Shown: positions 1 through 7,714 of the stretch, in pieces | Layout of the letters: the number at the start of each line of letters is the position of its first letter | Position numbering within the stretch: the stretch's first letter is position 1 | Source: CAYZMH01 sp964479445 | GTDB lineage: Bacteria > Bacteroidota > Bacteroidia > Bacteroidales > GCA-2748055 | NCBI GenBank assembly: GCA_964479445.1 | Contig: CAYZMH010000095.1 | Span: 1-11,171 of the forward strand | Length of the DNA: 11,171 nucleotides | Direction of reading: 5' to 3' | Translations under genes and position numbers: made by a program | Notes under the pieces: generated by a model | What the model was told of the DNA's origin: nothing | Databases searched by the model: none | What the model saw: the letters and a program-made list of their open reading frames with translations, nothing else

Positions 1-1925
1 TTTGCATCCCTGATCGGAGCACCGGAATCGGCAATCTGGTACTCCTGTCCGCTCCTTGAAATCAACATGGTATGATTGGCAAGTCCGACCACACTCCCGG
101 TTTCCAGGACCCTGCCGACCGGGTTGAATGCCTCTTCCCTGGTTTGGGCATTGATAATCCGGAACACGGCAGAAAGTTTTTCTTCCCGGGCGTCCTCGAA
201 TTTCCATCCGGTCATTTGCTCCGCCACGGGATTCATCCGTACCACGTTACCCTTTGTGTCGGTTGCAATGACCGCATCACCAATGGAATTAAGAGTGATG
301 CGAAGGTTTTCATTGCTTTTTGCCAGCTCCTGCTGCGCCAGGTGGCGTTCGATGAGACTTCCAAGCAACGTGGCAGAGCGGTGCAGGCGCTTTTTAGCCG
401 AATCAATGATATACCGGGGCCTTGAAGGATAGGTATGCGCTTTTTCACGGAGTTTGTCCAGCGGAAGGCGATACTTTTCTGATAATTCCCTGAGAGTCTT
501 TTCATCTTTTGGCGGATCGCCATATCCAAAGTTGATGGATCCCACCACTTCCCCGTTGGCTTTGACAGGAACGGCATAAAGATGAATCCCCCCGTTGCAG
601 GCCACATCCACTGCCCGGTCCCCCTCTATGGTTGGTAACGAAGCTTCTCTCCAGCAAGATTCGTGGCAGAGCCACTTCCCGCTCTCCATTGCCTCCCGGT
701 TATCATCGGTCCGGCAGAGCTGCCTGGAAGCCGAATCCATCATCCGGCACCAGCCCGAGGAGAACATTCCCAGGGCATAATCCCCGTTGCGCTCGTAAAT
801 CGCTGCAGAGGTCTCCAGCAGATCCAGGTAATCCGAAACGATCTCTTTTAACTGCTCTTCACCCACCAGGCCAAGGATCATCCCGTTCTTGTTCAGTTCA
901 TTTAACTGACCGTGGGGCGGAACGTAATTCATCTCTTTCTCCGCTCTTCCCTGCAACATCCATTCAATATTGCCCAGTTCCTGTTCCGACTCCTGTCGCA
1001 ACAGGTATTGTCCCACAACGGAAGCGATCCCGTTCAGCAGCTCCTCCTCCTCTTTCAGGAACGGGCCCAGATCAGGATCCGGCTTCCCGGGAGTGCGAAA
1101 CACTTCGATACGACCGGCTTTGCGGGATCCAACGGAAATATCCCTGCGGAGTGACCTCCGGGTTTCCCTGAATCCCTGGCTGGTAAATTTCTTCCCGTTA
1201 ATGACAATCCGTGCAACCGTTTCTCCGGGAAATCGCCAGGAGGCAGGAATGCGTTCCACCACCTTCTGCATCAGCTCATCCACCCCAAGGGTTTTATCCT
1301 CAGTGAACCGGGAAATATCATACAGGCACTGCAACTCTTTGACCCGTTCCCCCAGGTCAACCGATTTCTGACGCAGCCGGTTTTCCGTCTCTTTCTGCTG
1401 TACAAGGCTTGATATTGCCAGCCTGAAAAAATTCTTATTTTCTTTCCTGAAACGATTCCCTTCAATTTTCACAGGAATGGAATGGGTATTGTCGGTCATG
1501 GTCACTTCAACCCTCACCGGTTCGTTGCCCCTTTTCTTTGACAGGTCCCTGAGAAAGAAATAGAAGTCATCCTGGGAAACCGGATCAATAAACTGGTTTA
1601 CAAGCACCCCCCTGGCATCCCTGCTCCGGGGAATCATATCGCAAAAACGCTGATTGAAACTTTCAATGCGGAACGCCTCGTTGCAGACCACATACCCCAC
1701 CGGGGCATGTTCAAACAACGAGTTGAGATGCTCCTTTGACCCTTCCAACTCGAGCTGCGTCCTGCGAAGCTCGTCGTTTTGAAACTCCAGTTCCCGGTGG
1801 TAGATACTGATCTCCTCCACCAATTCCCCGATGCTTTTATCCCCGGGGTACTTTGCGTGATCAGCACCGAGAACCTCCTCAATTTTTTTCCGAAGCTCCG
1901 CTTTTTTCCTTTTTTCTTCTTTCAT
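1..1925 (-). CDS. PAS / GAF-like / PocR multi-domain sensor protein, C-terminus outside window (probable hybrid sensor kinase)
   Basis: An open frame of about 641 codons runs from ATG at 1925 to the left edge with no stop. The N-terminus is a K/E-rich helix, then a segment (SIGELVEEISIYHRELEFQN) typical of helices that precede PAS domains. PAS 1 covers about residues 62-175 (LFEHAPVGYVV). A GAF-like region covers about 190-318 (ELQCLYDISRF ... PFLKEEEELLNGIA). A PocR-type sensory domain covers about 345-507, with motifs SGWCRMMD, LCHESCW, CNGGIHLYAVP and NFGYGDPPKD. Another PAS begins near 531 (NSIGDAVIATD) and continues to the edge. Proteins with this order normally end in a histidine kinase, but that part is not visible, so kinase activity is inference. 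The start overlaps the upstream CheB-CheR gene by 47 bp and has a good Shine-Dalgarno site, pointing to translational coupling. Domain calls are by eye; PocR is fairly sure, GAF less so. Confidence 0.85.
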   Translation of the reverse strand, partial: MKEEKRKKAELRKKIEEVLGADHAKYPGDKSIGELVEEISIYHRELEFQNDELRRTQLELEGSKEHLNSLFEHAPVGYVVCNEAFRIESFNQRFCDMIPRSRDARGVLVNQFIDPVSQDDFYFFLRDLSKKRGNEPVRVEVTMTDNTHSIPVKIEGNRFRKENKNFFRLAISSLVQQKETENRLRQKSVDLGERVKELQCLYDISRFTEDKTLGVDELMQKVVERIPASWRFPGETVARIVINGKKFTSQGFRETRRSLRRDISVGSRKAGRIEVFRTPGKPDPDLGPFLKEEEELLNGIASVVGQYLLRQESEQELGNIEWMLQGRAEKEMNYVPPHGQLNELNKNGMILGLVGEEQLKEIVSDYLDLLETSAAIYERNGDYALGMFSSGWCRMMDSASRQLCRTDDNREAMESGKWLCHESCWREASLPTIEGDRAVDVACNGGIHLYAVPVKANGEVVGSINFGYGDPPKDEKTLRELSEKYRLPLDKLREKAHTYPSRPRYIIDSAKKRLHRSATLLGSLIERHLAQQELAKSNENLRITLNSIGDAVIATDTKGNVVRMNPVAEQMTGWKFEDAREEKLSAVFRIINAQTREEAFNPVGRVLETGSVVGLANHTMLISRSGQEYQIADSGAPIRDA

Positions 1926-4900
1926 ACTGATTCTCCACCTTAAGGGTAAAAACCGCTCCCAGGAAACGCCTGTCATCGCTTAGTACCGGTGCCCCGTCTA
2001 TGGACAGGAGCGCTCGCTTTTTCCCGGGAACCTTAATATAATGCCGGTAACCATACAGCGGTTCAAGGGTTTTCTTGATCCTGGAAAAGGGCAATTCTCC
2101 GGCCGGAACGGGTTGGCCGTCCTGACCGGTTATCTCCCAGGCAGAAGCATCGTAGCTCCTGTTTACAATCTGTTCTCGATCAATATTGAAAAACTCTTCC
2201 GCCCGCCTGTTCGCATAGGTGATCCACCCCTCGTCATTGACCATCGTTATGGCAGCGGGAGAACTTTCCATGACCAGTTGCAGGATCTCCTCGTTCCTGT
2301 GCAGATCCTCTTCCATGCTCCTGACGCCCGAAATATCAATGGTCATGCCCATCATACGAACCGGACCTCCCTGCTTATCCGTCTCCTTCACCGTACCATG
2401 GTCTTCCACCCAGATGTAAGATCCATCCTTCTTTTTCATCCTGAACCGGCATACCCACCGGTTATTGGCACCCTCCATCACCCGGTTTACCTTCTCCGTT
2501 ACCAGCTCACGATCTTCGGGATGAACCTTTTTGTGAATCTCCCTGAGCCGGTCGGGAAACCCGGAAACCGAGTATCCCAGCATCGTGGCGAGCTTATCAT
2601 TATACCGGATCCTGTCAGGCTTTACCTCCCACTCCCACCATGCCATTTTTCCCAGGTTCATGGAGGCCGTGAGTCTCTCCGAGGATCGTTCCACCTGCTT
2701 CCGGAGTTTCTTCAACTCACTGGTGTCGATCAGGGTGATCAGCACCCCGTCCACCGCGTTGTTCTCGGTGCGATAGGGACGGAGCCGGGTAAAATAGGGA
2801 TTTCCCTGCTTATCCTGTACCTCCTTGTCAACCGGTTTGAGGTCATCCATCACCTGTTGTACATCCTCCCCGATCTCCGGGTAGCCATCCATAACCGAAA
2901 GATGGGTAATGGGCCTGCCAATATCGGTTTCCATAATGTTGGTCACCTCGCTTACATGGGGTGTCAATTTACGGATGCGAAGGTTGCTGTCCAGGTAGAT
3001 GGCCGCAATCTCCGTATTTCGAAGCAGGTTATTGATATCATTATTCAACCGGGTAAGTTCGTCGATCTTTTGCTGATGCTCGGCATTGACCGTGTAAAGC
3101 TCTTCGTTGACCGACTGAAGCTCCTCGTTGGTGCTCTGCAACTCTTCGTTGGAGGCAATGAGCTCCTCGTTGGAAGATTGCAACTCCTCGTTGGCACTCT
3201 CCAGCTCCTCCACGGTCGCCGCCAGGTTCTCCCGGGTGGATTTCAGTTCCTGCTCCAGTTCAACGATCCGTTTAGCCTCACCGGATGAGGAATCGACCTC
3301 CCTGCTGTCAGCCTGTTTCTCTTTTTGCCGGGTTTTCCTCACAAACTCAAAACTGAGCACATAGTAGGTCCCCGTTTTCTTCTCCGTTTTTCGTCCGGTC
3401 ACCCGCAGGGTCTTCTTCTTCACACTCTCCAGTCCGGATACCGTCCTCGAGACAGACGGTTCATCGCTGCTCTTCAGATGCCTGAGCAGATTGTTCACAA
3501 ACAACCCCAGCTCCCTGGGAAGCATGGAGAACAGCTCATTGGAGTAAGTACCCGGTTGTATCTCGGCAAACGGATTGATATCGTTGATCACGTTGACCAC
3601 AAAATAGTTCTGGTCAATAATCACCGTAGGAGGAACGATCATGTCTACCACCTCTTCCAGGAGGGTATCTTTTCGCAACTCACCCCGGGTCTGCCTGGAA
3701 GAATCCCGCTCCCCTTTTTTACCCGGTAACCTGCTACGCTCCATAGCAATGTGATCCAGTACCGGCGGGGTGAACCCCGAACGGTACCGGTAGATCTTAT
3801 GTTTCAGATCCACCACTTCAAATGCCTCACTCATACCCCCCAGCGTCTCACTGCTTCCCATAAAAAGATATCCCTGTTTATTGAGGCTGTAGTAAAAGCG
3901 GGAGAGCAACGCCGACTGGATATCCGGTTTCAGGTAGATGAACAGGTTGCGGCAAACCAGGAGATCCAACTTGGAAAAAGGTGGGTCTTTCAACACGTTA
4001 TGGGTGGCAAAGACAATCATATTGCGGATCTCTTCATTGACCCGGTATCCCCCTTCCACCTTCTGAAAATACCGGCTTAACCTTTCGGGCTCCACATCGG
4101 CCACGATGCTATCGGGGTAAAACCCCCTGCCGGCAATTTCCACCGATTTACGGTCGATGTCGGTGGCAAACAGCTTGATCTCTCCCCGGAAACGCTTCTC
4201 TTCTGCAACTTCCCTGAAGAGGATCGCCAGGGTATAGGCCTCTTCACCGGTGGAACACCCGGTGGTCCAGACTCTTACCTGCTTTTTATCTCCCCCGGCA
4301 AGTTTCCGGATCACGTGCTTTTTCAGGCTTTCAAACGCCTCCTTATCCCTGAAAAAATGGGTCACCCCGATGAGCAGTTCCCGGTAGAGGATCTCCTTCT
4401 CCCCGTCCGATGCCGAAAGAAAAGGAATGTAGTCCCTGAGGTCATGGAAGCGGTTGATACTGACCCTCCGATCCAGCCTTCGGTGAATGGTGTTCTCCTT
4501 GTAGTAGGAAAAATCGATCCCGGAATATTCCCTTAGGATCATCATCACCTTGGATACCGAATCCAGCTCGCCGGAAAAAGATTCTCCTGATTGTTTCTCC
4601 TGCCTCACCAGCGGATGCTTCACATAATTGATCAACTCCCCTCCCATCTTTTCTGGAGGCAGAATATAATCCACCAGCCCGGTGGAAATCGCACTGGCAG
4701 GCATCCCGTTAAACCTGGAGCTCTTTTCATCCTGCACCATGATCAGCCCCCCGTGCTCCTTGATCTCCCGGGTACCCATGGTTCCGTCGCTGCCGGTTCC
4801 CGACAGGATAACCCCGATGGCGTCTTTCTTCTTCTCCTCTGCCAGTGACCTGAAAAAAATATCGATGGGAAGGTTCAGTCCCTTTCCGGTATCCTGCCTT

Positions 4901-5187
4901 TCAAGAAATAGCTGGTTCCGGTAAATCTTGAGGTTCTGCCTGGGGGGGATCAGGTAAACGGAATCTGCCTCCACGGTCATTCCATCCCTGATCACATGGA
5001 TCGGCATCCGGGTATGACGGGCCAGCAGCTCATCCATCATGCTCCTGTAATCGGGCGAAAGGTGCTGCACCACCACGTAAGCGAGTCCGGATTGATCCGG
5101 CAGGTGGTTAAAAAAAGCTTGCAACGCCTCGAGTCCGCCCGCCGACGCCCCGACACCCGCCACACGCTGTTGATCGCTCTTTTTCAT
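1879..5187 (-). CDS. CheB methylesterase - CheR methyltransferase - coiled coil - PAS fusion protein
   Basis: A 1102-residue soluble signalling protein. Residues 8-192 are a CheB methylesterase with the expected catalytic triad Ser15 (GASAGG), His42 (VVVQHLSPD) and Asp134 (SGTGSDGT). No receiver domain precedes it, unlike classical CheB. Residues about 212-475 are CheR, with the SAM-binding motif TGCSTGEE at 309-316, FATDID at 340-345 and CRN at 412-414. A degenerate PAS-like stretch (about 510-615) follows, then a heptad coiled coil (660-715), a PAS_10-like domain (about 716-828) and two further PAS domains (about 840-960 and 970-1085). The protein ends in a charged tail with no kinase. In chemotaxis CheR methylates and CheB demethylates receptor glutamates; in these fusions the substrate is usually unknown, and no receptor or CheA/CheW gene is visible here. 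The start ATG has no clear Shine-Dalgarno site but puts the CheB fold at residue 8, the normal place. The 3' end overlaps the PAS/PocR gene by 47 bp. Confidence 0.93.
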   Translation of the reverse strand: MKKSDQQRVAGVGASAGGLEALQAFFNHLPDQSGLAYVVVQHLSPDYRSMMDELLARHTRMPIHVIRDGMTVEADSVYLIPPRQNLKIYRNQLFLERQDTGKGLNLPIDIFFRSLAEEKKKDAIGVILSGTGSDGTMGTREIKEHGGLIMVQDEKSSRFNGMPASAISTGLVDYILPPEKMGGELINYVKHPLVRQEKQSGESFSGELDSVSKVMMILREYSGIDFSYYKENTIHRRLDRRVSINRFHDLRDYIPFLSASDGEKEILYRELLIGVTHFFRDKEAFESLKKHVIRKLAGGDKKQVRVWTTGCSTGEEAYTLAILFREVAEEKRFRGEIKLFATDIDRKSVEIAGRGFYPDSIVADVEPERLSRYFQKVEGGYRVNEEIRNMIVFATHNVLKDPPFSKLDLLVCRNLFIYLKPDIQSALLSRFYYSLNKQGYLFMGSSETLGGMSEAFEVVDLKHKIYRYRSGFTPPVLDHIAMERSRLPGKKGERDSSRQTRGELRKDTLLEEVVDMIVPPTVIIDQNYFVVNVINDINPFAEIQPGTYSNELFSMLPRELGLFVNNLLRHLKSSDEPSVSRTVSGLESVKKKTLRVTGRKTEKKTGTYYVLSFEFVRKTRQKEKQADSREVDSSSGEAKRIVELEQELKSTRENLAATVEELESANEELQSSNEELIASNEELQSTNEELQSVNEELYTVNAEHQQKIDELTRLNNDINNLLRNTEIAAIYLDSNLRIRKLTPHVSEVTNIMETDIGRPITHLSVMDGYPEIGEDVQQVMDDLKPVDKEVQDKQGNPYFTRLRPYRTENNAVDGVLITLIDTSELKKLRKQVERSSERLTASMNLGKMAWWEWEVKPDRIRYNDKLATMLGYSVSGFPDRLREIHKKVHPEDRELVTEKVNRVMEGANNRWVCRFRMKKKDGSYIWVEDHGTVKETDKQGGPVRMMGMTIDISGVRSMEEDLHRNEEILQLVMESSPAAITMVNDEGWITYANRRAEEFFNIDREQIVNRSYDASAWEITGQDGQPVPAGELPFSRIKKTLEPLYGYRHYIKVPGKKRALLSIDGAPVLSDDRRFLGAVFTLKVENQYERRKKEKSGASEKN
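1933..1939 (-). promoter_or_regulatory. Ribosome binding site for the PAS/PocR sensor gene
   Basis: On the minus strand GGTGGAG lies 7 bases before ATG 1925-1923. It sits inside the last codons of the CheB-CheR gene. It supports initiation at this ATG rather than the sensor being only a read-through extension of the upstream protein. It is one of the few clear Shine-Dalgarno sites in the window. Confidence 0.6.
3079..3210 (-). repeat. 21-bp tandem coding repeat: six EELxxxN heptads plus a degenerate seventh
   Basis: Residues 660-701 of the CheB-CheR-PAS protein are six consecutive heptads of the form EELxxxN (ESA, QSS, IAS, QST, QSV, YTV in the variable positions). AEHQQKI and DELTRLN follow. 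At DNA level this is a 21-bp periodic run with diverged third bases. It encodes a long continuous helix between the CheR part and the PAS domains, as commonly seen in this family, probably a dimeric coiled coil that passes conformational signals. The asparagine at the same heptad position in every unit suggests a polar core that fixes register. Spacing is strict, with no heptad breaks. Confidence 0.85.
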
Positions 5188-5261
5188 ACCGGGTTGTGAA
5201 GTATAAAAAATGCAGATATATATCTATGTGTCTATCTGCGAACAATATACTAAAAATCCGG
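5188..5261 (-). promoter_or_regulatory. AT-rich leader of the CheB-CheR-PAS gene with inverted repeat
   Basis: The 74 bases before the CheB-CheR start are clearly more AT-rich than their surroundings, as expected of a promoter. They contain a perfect 7-base inverted repeat, GCAGATA at 5212-5218 and TATCTGC at 5233-5239, spaced by 14 bases. One arm is embedded in a 12-base perfect palindrome AGATATATATCT at 5214-5225. The repeat could be an operator for a dimeric regulator or a leader hairpin. I could not place a convincing -7/-33 pair: the best -7 candidate on the minus strand, TATATTGT, has two mismatches to TAnnTTTG. Confidence 0.4.
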
Positions 5262-5287
5262 AAAAAGAAAAAGCCGGTCCGGACTTT
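5262..5287 (-). terminator. Possible rho-independent terminator of the helicase gene
   Basis: About 35 bases past the helicase stop, the minus strand reads AAAGTCCGGACCGGCTTT followed by TTTCTTTTT. The hairpin pairs AAAG with CTTT and CCG with CGG, has a one-base bulge and a three-base loop, and leads into a T-rich tail. The stem is short and partly A-T, so strength is doubtful, but its position at the end of a gene and before the next promoter region is right. Confidence 0.45.
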
Positions 5288-5322
5288 CTAATGGTACATT
5301 CGCTAGCTGGCTAATCACTCCT

Positions 5323-7593
5323 TTAATCTCCTGTCCGCAATAGATTGGTCGCCCCCGAGTCTGCAATAATCTCCAGCAGGGTATCCCCGTACCGTTCCAG
5401 GGTCTTTTTCCCGATTCCCTTCACCCGGGACAACTCTTCCAGGGTGGTGGGAGCATAGTTGGAGAGGGTGACCAGCACCTTTACCGGGACAATCATATAA
5501 TGCGGAATACCTCGCTCGGAAGCCATCCTGTTGCGCCACTTCATCAGTTGGCCGTACAGGTCCGGATTGCGTATATCAGACCGGTCGGTAGTTTCAACGG
5601 CCTCCGGTTTACTCACTGGAGGGGGATCCTCCAGGTGGGCCCTGGCTCTTTTTTCCAGGTAATCAGCCAATGCAAATCCACCGGTGCACGCCTCCAGGCA
5701 GCGTTTCTTAAAATGAACGATCTCGCGGATCCGGTTATAGGAACGGTCCAGTCTCTTTTTCACCTCCCGGTTATCGGTCTGGTAAGGCACCGCGGAGACC
5801 AGGTCCTGAAAAATGTACGTCATCTTATCCAGGAAGTAACGGGACGCTCCCCGCACCTTCTCCTGCAACAGGTTTTTATCCGGGGTGGACTCAGGTCTGC
5901 TCCCTGGATGGCTGTCGGGATATCCGCTGGAAGGCTTCTCCCGGCTTATTCCCCGGCTTTGTGCCTGCTGATCCTCCGGGAGACCCTGTTGATGAACCGG
6001 CTGACCTGGCTTTGTACCCGCGTTGTTGCTGTTGCTCATTTCCCCGACAAGGGCCGGAATCAGCGGAATGAACTTTACGGAGACTTCCAGGATCTCTTTT
6101 CGAAAGCGGGACCTGACCTGGCGAGTTATCTTTAAGGCGGTACCGGTCAGACTGCTTTCAAACTGTTCCAGCTCCCCCATGAATTTTGAAAGTTGGTGGT
6201 GCAGCAGGTTTACTTCAAAAAGCTCCTGCAGCAACCCTGCTGTAAAGCGTTCCATTGCCGCCTCCAGGCTTTTTTCGTCTGGCGGTCTTGCATAAGTCTT
6301 ACGGGTGAAGCGGGCAATATCCTCGTTATGAAACAGACCGGCACTATCCACGGGAGCATTGAGTACCAGTCCGTCCAGGCTTTTACACCGGCTCAGCGCC
6401 ACATAAACCTGTCCGTGCGTAAAAGCTGTCCGCACATCGATCACCGCCTTCTCAAACGTAAGTCCCTGGCTTTTATGGATGGTGATGGCCCACGCCGGTT
6501 TCAGGGGGAGCTGGGTAAATGTCCCGGTAACCTCCTCGCGAAGGTCTTGGGTATCCGGATCGATCCGGTACTTCTTGTTCTCCCACTCCACCGGGTTCAC
6601 GTCGATGAGTTCCTCCTCCCCGTCGCATTTCACAAAGACCGTATCCTCCTCTATCTCTTCGATGATACCGATCTTTCCGTTGTAGAACCGCTTGTTCGGA
6701 CCGGCATCGTTCCTGACAAACATTACCTGGGCTCCCACCTTAAGGGTAAGCGAGGGATAGGTTGGACATGCCTGCTCGGGGAATTCACCATGAATATCAG
6801 CTTCAAACACCCGGGCCGGTGATTCCAGCTCCTGCAGTCGCCCGGCATTGATCTCATCCGCCAGGGCATTGTGGGTGGTTAATATGATATACCCCTCCCG
6901 GTGTTCCTTTATAAAGCCGGGGATATACCTTTTATTGAGTAGTTCCAGGCTTTCGGGTGACGGCCGGTTGCTCCGCACCTGGTTCAGCAAATCGATAAAT
7001 TTCCGGTCGGTCTGACGATAAACATGGTCCAGCACAACCGACACGAAAGTAGTTTGCTGCAGCACCTTGCTGCTGAAAAAGAAGGGTGATTCGTAGTGAT
7101 CCCGAAGCAATTCCCACTCGTTCTCCTTCACCACCGGCGCCAGCTGCTCCAGGTCACCGATCATCAGGAGCTGCACCCCGCCGAAAGGTTTCCGGCGGTC
7201 CCTGAATCGCCTGAGCACCTGGTCGATCCCGTCCAACAGATCGGCCCTCACCATGCTGATCTCATCAATCACCAGCAGGTCGATACTCCTGATCATCCCG
7301 ATCTTCTGCTTGCTGAAACGCCGCTGGAACAGTTCGCGGTTGCCGTTTTCCCTGCTTCCCGCATCGGGGAGGATCGGACCGAATGGCATCTGGAAAAACG
7401 AATGGATGGTCACCCCGCCGGCATTGATTGCTGCCACGCCCGTGGGTGCCACCACGATCATCCGTTTCATGCCGGTCTGCCTGATCCGGTGCAGAAAGGT
7501 GGTCTTACCGGTACCCGCCTTCCCGGTAAGGAAAAGATGTTCCCCGGTAAAATGGACAAACTGCTCCGCCAGCTCCAATTTTGCGTTTTCCAT
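5323..7593 (-). CDS. Pif1/RecD-like superfamily 1 helicase with C-terminal HRDC domain
   Basis: A 756-residue ATP-dependent DNA helicase. Visible motifs in order: Walker A GKAGTGKTT (24-32), motif Ia APTGVAAINAGG (49-60), Walker B VIDEIS (108-113), motif III GDLEQLAPV (146-154), VYRQ (191-194), ILTTHN (237-242), IHKSQG (371-376) and VYVALSRC (395-402). These define the Pif1-like branch of SF1B, which moves 5' to 3' and acts at G-quadruplexes, R-loops and stalled forks in characterised relatives. After residue 410 comes a helical region, then a Q/G/S/P-rich low-complexity linker (about 540-590), another helical region, and a C-terminal HRDC-like domain (about 676-747, with VLVTLSNYAPTTLEELSRV and KGIGKKTLERYG), an auxiliary nucleic-acid-binding module best known from RecQ. 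The start gives the normal short lead before Walker A. The gene stands alone between two non-coding gaps. Helicase identity is sure; substrate is inference. Confidence 0.93.
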   Translation of the reverse strand: MENAKLELAEQFVHFTGEHLFLTGKAGTGKTTFLHRIRQTGMKRMIVVAPTGVAAINAGGVTIHSFFQMPFGPILPDAGSRENGNRELFQRRFSKQKIGMIRSIDLLVIDEISMVRADLLDGIDQVLRRFRDRRKPFGGVQLLMIGDLEQLAPVVKENEWELLRDHYESPFFFSSKVLQQTTFVSVVLDHVYRQTDRKFIDLLNQVRSNRPSPESLELLNKRYIPGFIKEHREGYIILTTHNALADEINAGRLQELESPARVFEADIHGEFPEQACPTYPSLTLKVGAQVMFVRNDAGPNKRFYNGKIGIIEEIEEDTVFVKCDGEEELIDVNPVEWENKKYRIDPDTQDLREEVTGTFTQLPLKPAWAITIHKSQGLTFEKAVIDVRTAFTHGQVYVALSRCKSLDGLVLNAPVDSAGLFHNEDIARFTRKTYARPPDEKSLEAAMERFTAGLLQELFEVNLLHHQLSKFMGELEQFESSLTGTALKITRQVRSRFRKEILEVSVKFIPLIPALVGEMSNSNNAGTKPGQPVHQQGLPEDQQAQSRGISREKPSSGYPDSHPGSRPESTPDKNLLQEKVRGASRYFLDKMTYIFQDLVSAVPYQTDNREVKKRLDRSYNRIREIVHFKKRCLEACTGGFALADYLEKRARAHLEDPPPVSKPEAVETTDRSDIRNPDLYGQLMKWRNRMASERGIPHYMIVPVKVLVTLSNYAPTTLEELSRVKGIGKKTLERYGDTLLEIIADSGATNLLRTGD

Positions 7594-7606
7594 ACTGTGA
7601 GAGAAT

Positions 7607-7620
7607 CCGGGTACCCCCGG
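7607..7620 (-). promoter_or_regulatory. Small GC-rich hairpin just before the helicase start codon
   Basis: CCGGG (7607-7611) and CCCGG (7616-7620) form a perfect 5-bp stem with a 4-base loop. It ends 14 bases before the ATG at 7593, where a ribosome would load. No Shine-Dalgarno site is visible between it and the start codon. It may limit initiation, but CCGG-type words are common in this sequence and it could be chance. Confidence 0.3.
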
Positions 7621-7627
7621 TTTTGAT

Positions 7628-7667
7628 ATCTTCCGGCTGGATTCCGGTTCTGACCGGCCGGGAAGAT
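7628..7667 (-). promoter_or_regulatory. Nested hairpin in the gap between the NamZ and helicase genes
   Basis: A 40-base element with an outer stem of ten pairs and one bulged C (7628-7637 with 7657-7667). It encloses an inner CCGG/CCGG hairpin (7644-7647 with 7654-7657) with a six-base loop. The minus strand continues with ATCAAAACC, not a T run, so it is not a standard intrinsic terminator. It lies 55 bases after the NamZ stop and 35 bases before the helicase start, so it could be a 3' end structure of the former or a leader element of the latter. The rest of this 128-bp gap is AT-rich around 7672-7710. Confidence 0.4.
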
Positions 7668-7714
7668 CAATGGTGTTATCTATTTATGTCGTTGCATTAA
7701 AAATATCAGCTTAT

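Noticed and set aside
233..607. Medium-sized frames on both strands in 70-1470
   Set aside because: The whole region is explained by the continuous PAS/GAF-like/PocR frame that runs off the left edge; the others lack domains and start signals.
1634..1882. 82-codon minus-strand frame after the CheB-CheR stop, reachable by a -1 slip at A AAA AAG (1915-1909)
   Set aside because: The slippery heptamer is in the right phase, but the frame it opens encodes Ser/Arg-rich sequence with no domain and overlaps the PAS domain of the real gene. No stimulatory structure was noticed. It is best read as chance in an A-rich overlap.
3079..3210. Periodic 21-bp repeats resembling a CRISPR or minisatellite array
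   Set aside because: They are in frame, without unique spacers, and encode a coiled coil with diverged third bases.
2041..3288. 415-codon open frame on the plus strand opposite the CheB-CheR-PAS gene
   Set aside because: It is the mirror of a strongly coding minus-strand gene whose domains are clear. Its protein is rich in HPVRLG patches with no recognisable domain, and there is no promoter or ribosome site for it.
5500..7626. Several plus-strand frames of 90-211 codons opposite the helicase gene
   Set aside because: They are antisense shadows of a gene with all helicase motifs intact, and contain no recognisable domains.
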